Source: Clusia tigrina
Taxonomy: Eukaryota; Arthropoda; Insecta; Diptera; Clusiidae
Assembly (NCBI GenBank): GCA_920105625.2
Contig: OV050030.1
Location: forward strand, 179,990,315 to 180,054,314
DNA length: 64,000 bases
Reading direction: 5' to 3'
The notes under the pieces were generated by a model. It ran no database searches, was not told the DNA's origin, and worked only from the letters and a program-made list of their open reading frames with translations. A program made the translations under genes and the position numbers. This document shows, piece after piece, positions 61,522 to 64,000 of this stretch (positions are counted from its first letter, which is position 1; every line of letters starts with the position of its first letter).

Positions 61522-62078
61522 GTTTTGGACTGCATAGAACCGAAGTCGACCAATGTATCTACCATGATGGAACTGGCGACGATTTGTTAGTTGTGGCTAT
61601 ATATGTAGACGACGTGCTAATCTTCTGCAAACATCTCAACAAAATTAAGAAAGTAAAGGCAAGTCTGATGAAAGCATTTAAAATGACAGACGTGGGCGAA
61701 ATTACTTCTGTCCTGGGCATGCGAGTCACGCGGAGCGCTGAAGGCATCAAAATTGATCAGTCGATGTACATCGCCGATTTATTAAAACGTTTTGGCATGG
61801 ACACGTGCCACCCTATATCTACACCAATGGACACAAATCAGAGGCTTACAACCAACATGTGCCCGAAGCCTGAAGTGGAGCGAGCGGAAATGGCTAAGGT
61901 TCCATACATGCAAGCAGTGGGGTGTCTCTTATATGCTGCCCAAATCACACGGCCTGACATTTGCTTTGCGGTTAATATGCTTAGCCGGTTTTCTACTAAT
62001 CCTGGCAAGGCGCACTGGACTGCACTCAAACGTGTCTTGAGGTACTTACAAGGCACTAAAGATAAATGTTTGTTTTAA
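61495..62078 (+). pseudogene. Copia reverse transcriptase, active-site part
   Basis: After the deletion the frame reads LSFGLHRTEVDQCIYHDG, then VVAIYVDDVLIFCK with an intact YVDD box, and GEITSVLGMRVTRS. The rest of the thumb/connection runs to MLSRFSTNPGKAHWTALKRV. A TAA in a run of A (62,076-62,078) ends it. RNase H follows in the same phase. Confidence 0.85.
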
Positions 62079-62525
62079 AAAAAAAACTCCGATGAAATCA
62101 CTGGTTTCTACGATGCGGACTGGGCTGGTGATATCGACAGCAGGCGTTCTACCACTGGATATATATTCATGTTCCAAGGGGGAGCAAACTCATGGTCAAC
62201 CAAAAGGCAACATACTCTAGCGCTCTCGTCAACAGAAGATGAGCTAATGTCTACTGTCTGTTCCATTCAGGAATCCGTCCGGCTGAAGCGACCACTCACC
62301 GAGCTACAACCAAGCGCACTGAAGACCATGGCCATATTTTGCGACAACAAAAGCGCAATGTGCATAGCGATCAAAAACTCTTATTCAGCGCGTGCAAAAC
62401 ATGTGGACATCAAAGCGAAGTTCATTCAGGAGAAGGTCACGAACGGTGAGATCCAATTGAAGTACATTAACTCTGACAACATGTTAGCAGATGCCTTAAC
62501 GAAAGCCGTAATGCTCCAAAAATAA
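62079..62525 (+). pseudogene. Copia RNase H
   Basis: In phase with the RT: FYDADWAGDIDSRRSTTGYI, then SWSTKRQHTLALSSTEDELM, IFCDNKSAMCIAIKNSYSAR and AKHVDIKAKFI. The D-E-D catalytic set is visible, with ED in place of EAE after SST. The frame ends at 62,525 with the ADALTKAV tail typical of copia. Confidence 0.85.
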
Positions 62526-62737
62526 ACTCATTTTTAAATGGAGTTGGCTTAATACAGATTTGAATATTCCTTTATTTCAATTAATGAATTTATTATAATA
62601 TTGAATTAACGTAAACTATACTTTGAATGTATTGTGATAGTGAATTAACGTAAGTTTTACTTTTACTGAATTGATTGTGAATTGAAATCTAAACATCAAT
62701 TTATTTTACGCATACAATATAAAATATTCCTAAAGGG

Positions 62738-62924
62738 TGTTGAACGAATATTTTAATACAGCTTTGTATTTGACTGCAACTTATTATTGCAACTATGTAC
62801 TTACCATATGAATACAACATTATTATAATGACAACTGTCAAAATAAACTTCCTCTTCCGTTTTTGTACTTTAACATAAGTAGACGCGTTTTATTTCATTT
62901 CACAATTTTAATCTAGGTTCAACA
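62738..62924 (+). repeat. Copia 3' LTR
   Basis: TGTTGAACGAAT...GGTTCAACA, 187 bases, followed by the AAATA target duplication. TAAAGGG just before it is a weak polypurine tract. Confidence 0.9.
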
Positions 62925-63369
62925 AAATACGTAAAATATCGCTAAATATCGCAGCAAAAATTGGTCAGTTTTAATTTAAACAACCATAAGCTCTATTTTA
63001 AGATGAATTTTATTCCGCGCACATGTGAGCACAAAGTTAAAAGTTTAAGTAAACTTGAAAAAAATTTGCAAAAATTGACTTTTTTCAATAAGCCACAAAT
63101 AATATCGTCAAAAAATATGACATTCTATAAACAAAATTGTCTTTAAAATTAAAAAAAGGATTATTTGAAAAAAATTTAGCCGTTTTCCGATACCTATTTG
63201 CCGAAATTAATGAAAATATGCATTATATAATTTATTCAAATTGAAAATTTTGTCTCAGTTTGAACACTTATATTTCTAAAACTACAAAAGATTGACAAAA
63301 AAGAGCCCCAAATTTGAAAAATTCCGGAATTTTTCATTTAAGCTAGGAATGCAGTAATCAAATACTTTG
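62925..63369 (+). repeat. Block W of tandem unit 3, right of copia
   Basis: Continues the W block split by copia and matches 36,833-37,267. It is AT-rich with no coding. After ACTTTG (63,364-63,369) the sequence becomes unique, showing what naturally follows W. Confidence 0.75.
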
Positions 63370-64000
63370 TTGTTACTTTTCACCTTTTTACTTATTTTCT
63401 GACGCGCAGCGGCTCAAAAAAATACAGTGTGCGCCGGCATTATAATTTGACACACCCATTATGGAAACCCACCATTGCTGAAACAACATAACCTGTGAAA
63501 AGATACTGACCACTTCCCCGCCAAGCTAGCGCTACGGTATGACGGAAACATCCAAGTCACAAACTTCGTGACACCTGTCATCGTAGAATTGATACAGAAT
63601 GGGGAATAGAGGAAAATACCACATGCCAGCGAGCTGAAACCCTTCGAGCAGCTATCAAAGGCACGCGTCGGACGATAAATATAAAGGCCCAGAGAAAAGC
63701 AACAACCCGACTGTACCAACGAAGAGCGGTTTAAGTACCAGGATAGTGAGAGAAACGTTGAGAACACGACGAGACCTATCGTTTTCCCAAGGCAACGGCA
63801 GTAGCAAAGATCCGGTATAAAACACCAACGCTTCGCTGAAGAAAATTTAGCGCAGCTAAAGCAAAGCTAAACATCTAAACAATTCGAAAAGAAGGAAAAG
63901 TCAAGATCAAAGCAATGGCTCGAATTGAAGTAAACATCATTCCCATCGATGTGGAGCTACCACATATCCCATTCTAGCAGAAGTGACTGAAATTGTAATA
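63370..64000 (+). other. Unrecognised unique sequence, promoter-like
   Basis: GC content rises. ATAAATATAAAGG lies near 63,676 and GGTATAAAAC near 63,814, both TATA-box-like. Purine-rich leader-like text (AAAGCAAAGCTAAACATC) and an ATG at 63,914 follow. The frame from that ATG is only 20 codons (MARIEVNIIPIDVELPHIPF), ending TAG. It could be a gene 5' end running off the window after a mutation, or the leader of a transposon. The long minus-strand frame at 63,459-63,767 has no recognisable motif. Confidence 0.3.

Larger units (their letters stand above)
58579..62924 (+). mobile_element. Copia-type LTR retrotransposon, full length but defective
   Basis: Bounded by 180- and 187-base LTRs with TGTTGAAC/GTTCAACA ends. 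AAATA is duplicated at 58,574-58,578 and 62,925-62,929. The same site without the element is present at 36,825-36,845 and near 55,545 (GATAGAAAATACGTAAAATA), which proves the boundaries. A single gag-pol frame runs from 58,815 to 62,525 in the Ty1/copia order gag, protease, integrase, RT, RNase H. It is broken by three nonsense codons, at least two frameshifts and a deletion in RT. Confidence 0.9.

Noticed and set aside
61838..62056. Minus-strand frames across the copia pol region
   Set aside because: Antisense shadows of conserved copia coding sequence.
63459..63767. 102-codon minus-strand frame near the right edge
   Set aside because: No recognisable domain and no supporting context; cysteine/serine-rich composition as in chance frames.

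Overview
This window reads as transposon-dense eukaryotic DNA, probably repeat-rich or heterochromatic DNA of a higher fly (Diptera). The case for a fly rests on AT-rich sequence, a copia element whose primer site matches the copia/initiator-tRNA type, a 412/mdg1-like gypsy element, BEL/Pao, Jockey and R1/I/LOA-type LINEs, Transib transposases, a 61-base intron of fly length, and large tandem arrays of short Helitron-type elements. The species cannot be fixed from the sequence. I found no intact host gene, no tRNA or rRNA gene and no CRISPR array. Almost every recognisable reading frame is a broken transposon protein.

Layout. 1-900: AT-rich, nothing recognised. 0.9-4.75 kb: a minus-strand BEL/Pao relic (integrase, RT and gag pieces) interrupted by a 5'-truncated plus-strand Jockey-type LINE, framed by an inverted 25-base repeat and two (TA)n tracts. 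4.75-16.8 kb: a head-to-head inverted pair of arrays of two short element types. 'A' has Helitron ends (5' TC...hairpin-CTAG 3'). 'B' is 1.05-1.3 kb with a 43-base minisatellite. 16.85-18.9 kb: a minus-strand Transib (RAG1-like) transposase with an intron and a possible RSS-like terminus. 18.9-21.8 kb: two BEL/Pao fragments in opposite orientation meeting near a perfect hairpin. 21.8-35.3 kb: a gypsy (412/mdg1-type) LTR element carrying a plus-strand LINE, which itself carries an opposite-strand LINE. 35.2-63.4 kb: three diverged copies of a tandem unit (blocks X-Y-Z-W) holding a second Transib family and a LINE RNase H tail. The second copy is split by a 15.4 kb A/B array (40,009-55,371). The third copy is split by a copia element (58,579-62,924) with 5-base target duplications. 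63.4-64.0 kb: promoter-like sequence of unknown origin.

How the parts relate. Nesting gives a relative order. Tandem duplication of the X-Y-Z-W unit came before insertion of the copia element and of the second array, because empty versions of both sites survive in sister units. The first Transib is cut at its C-terminal side by an A element. In both arrays every run of B units ends in an A unit with a CTAG end, and the next run starts directly after it. This suggests that B copies depend on the A terminator, and that rolling-circle concatemers plus later tandem duplication (a 2.97 kb B-B-A unit) built the arrays. No autonomous Rep/helicase gene is present.
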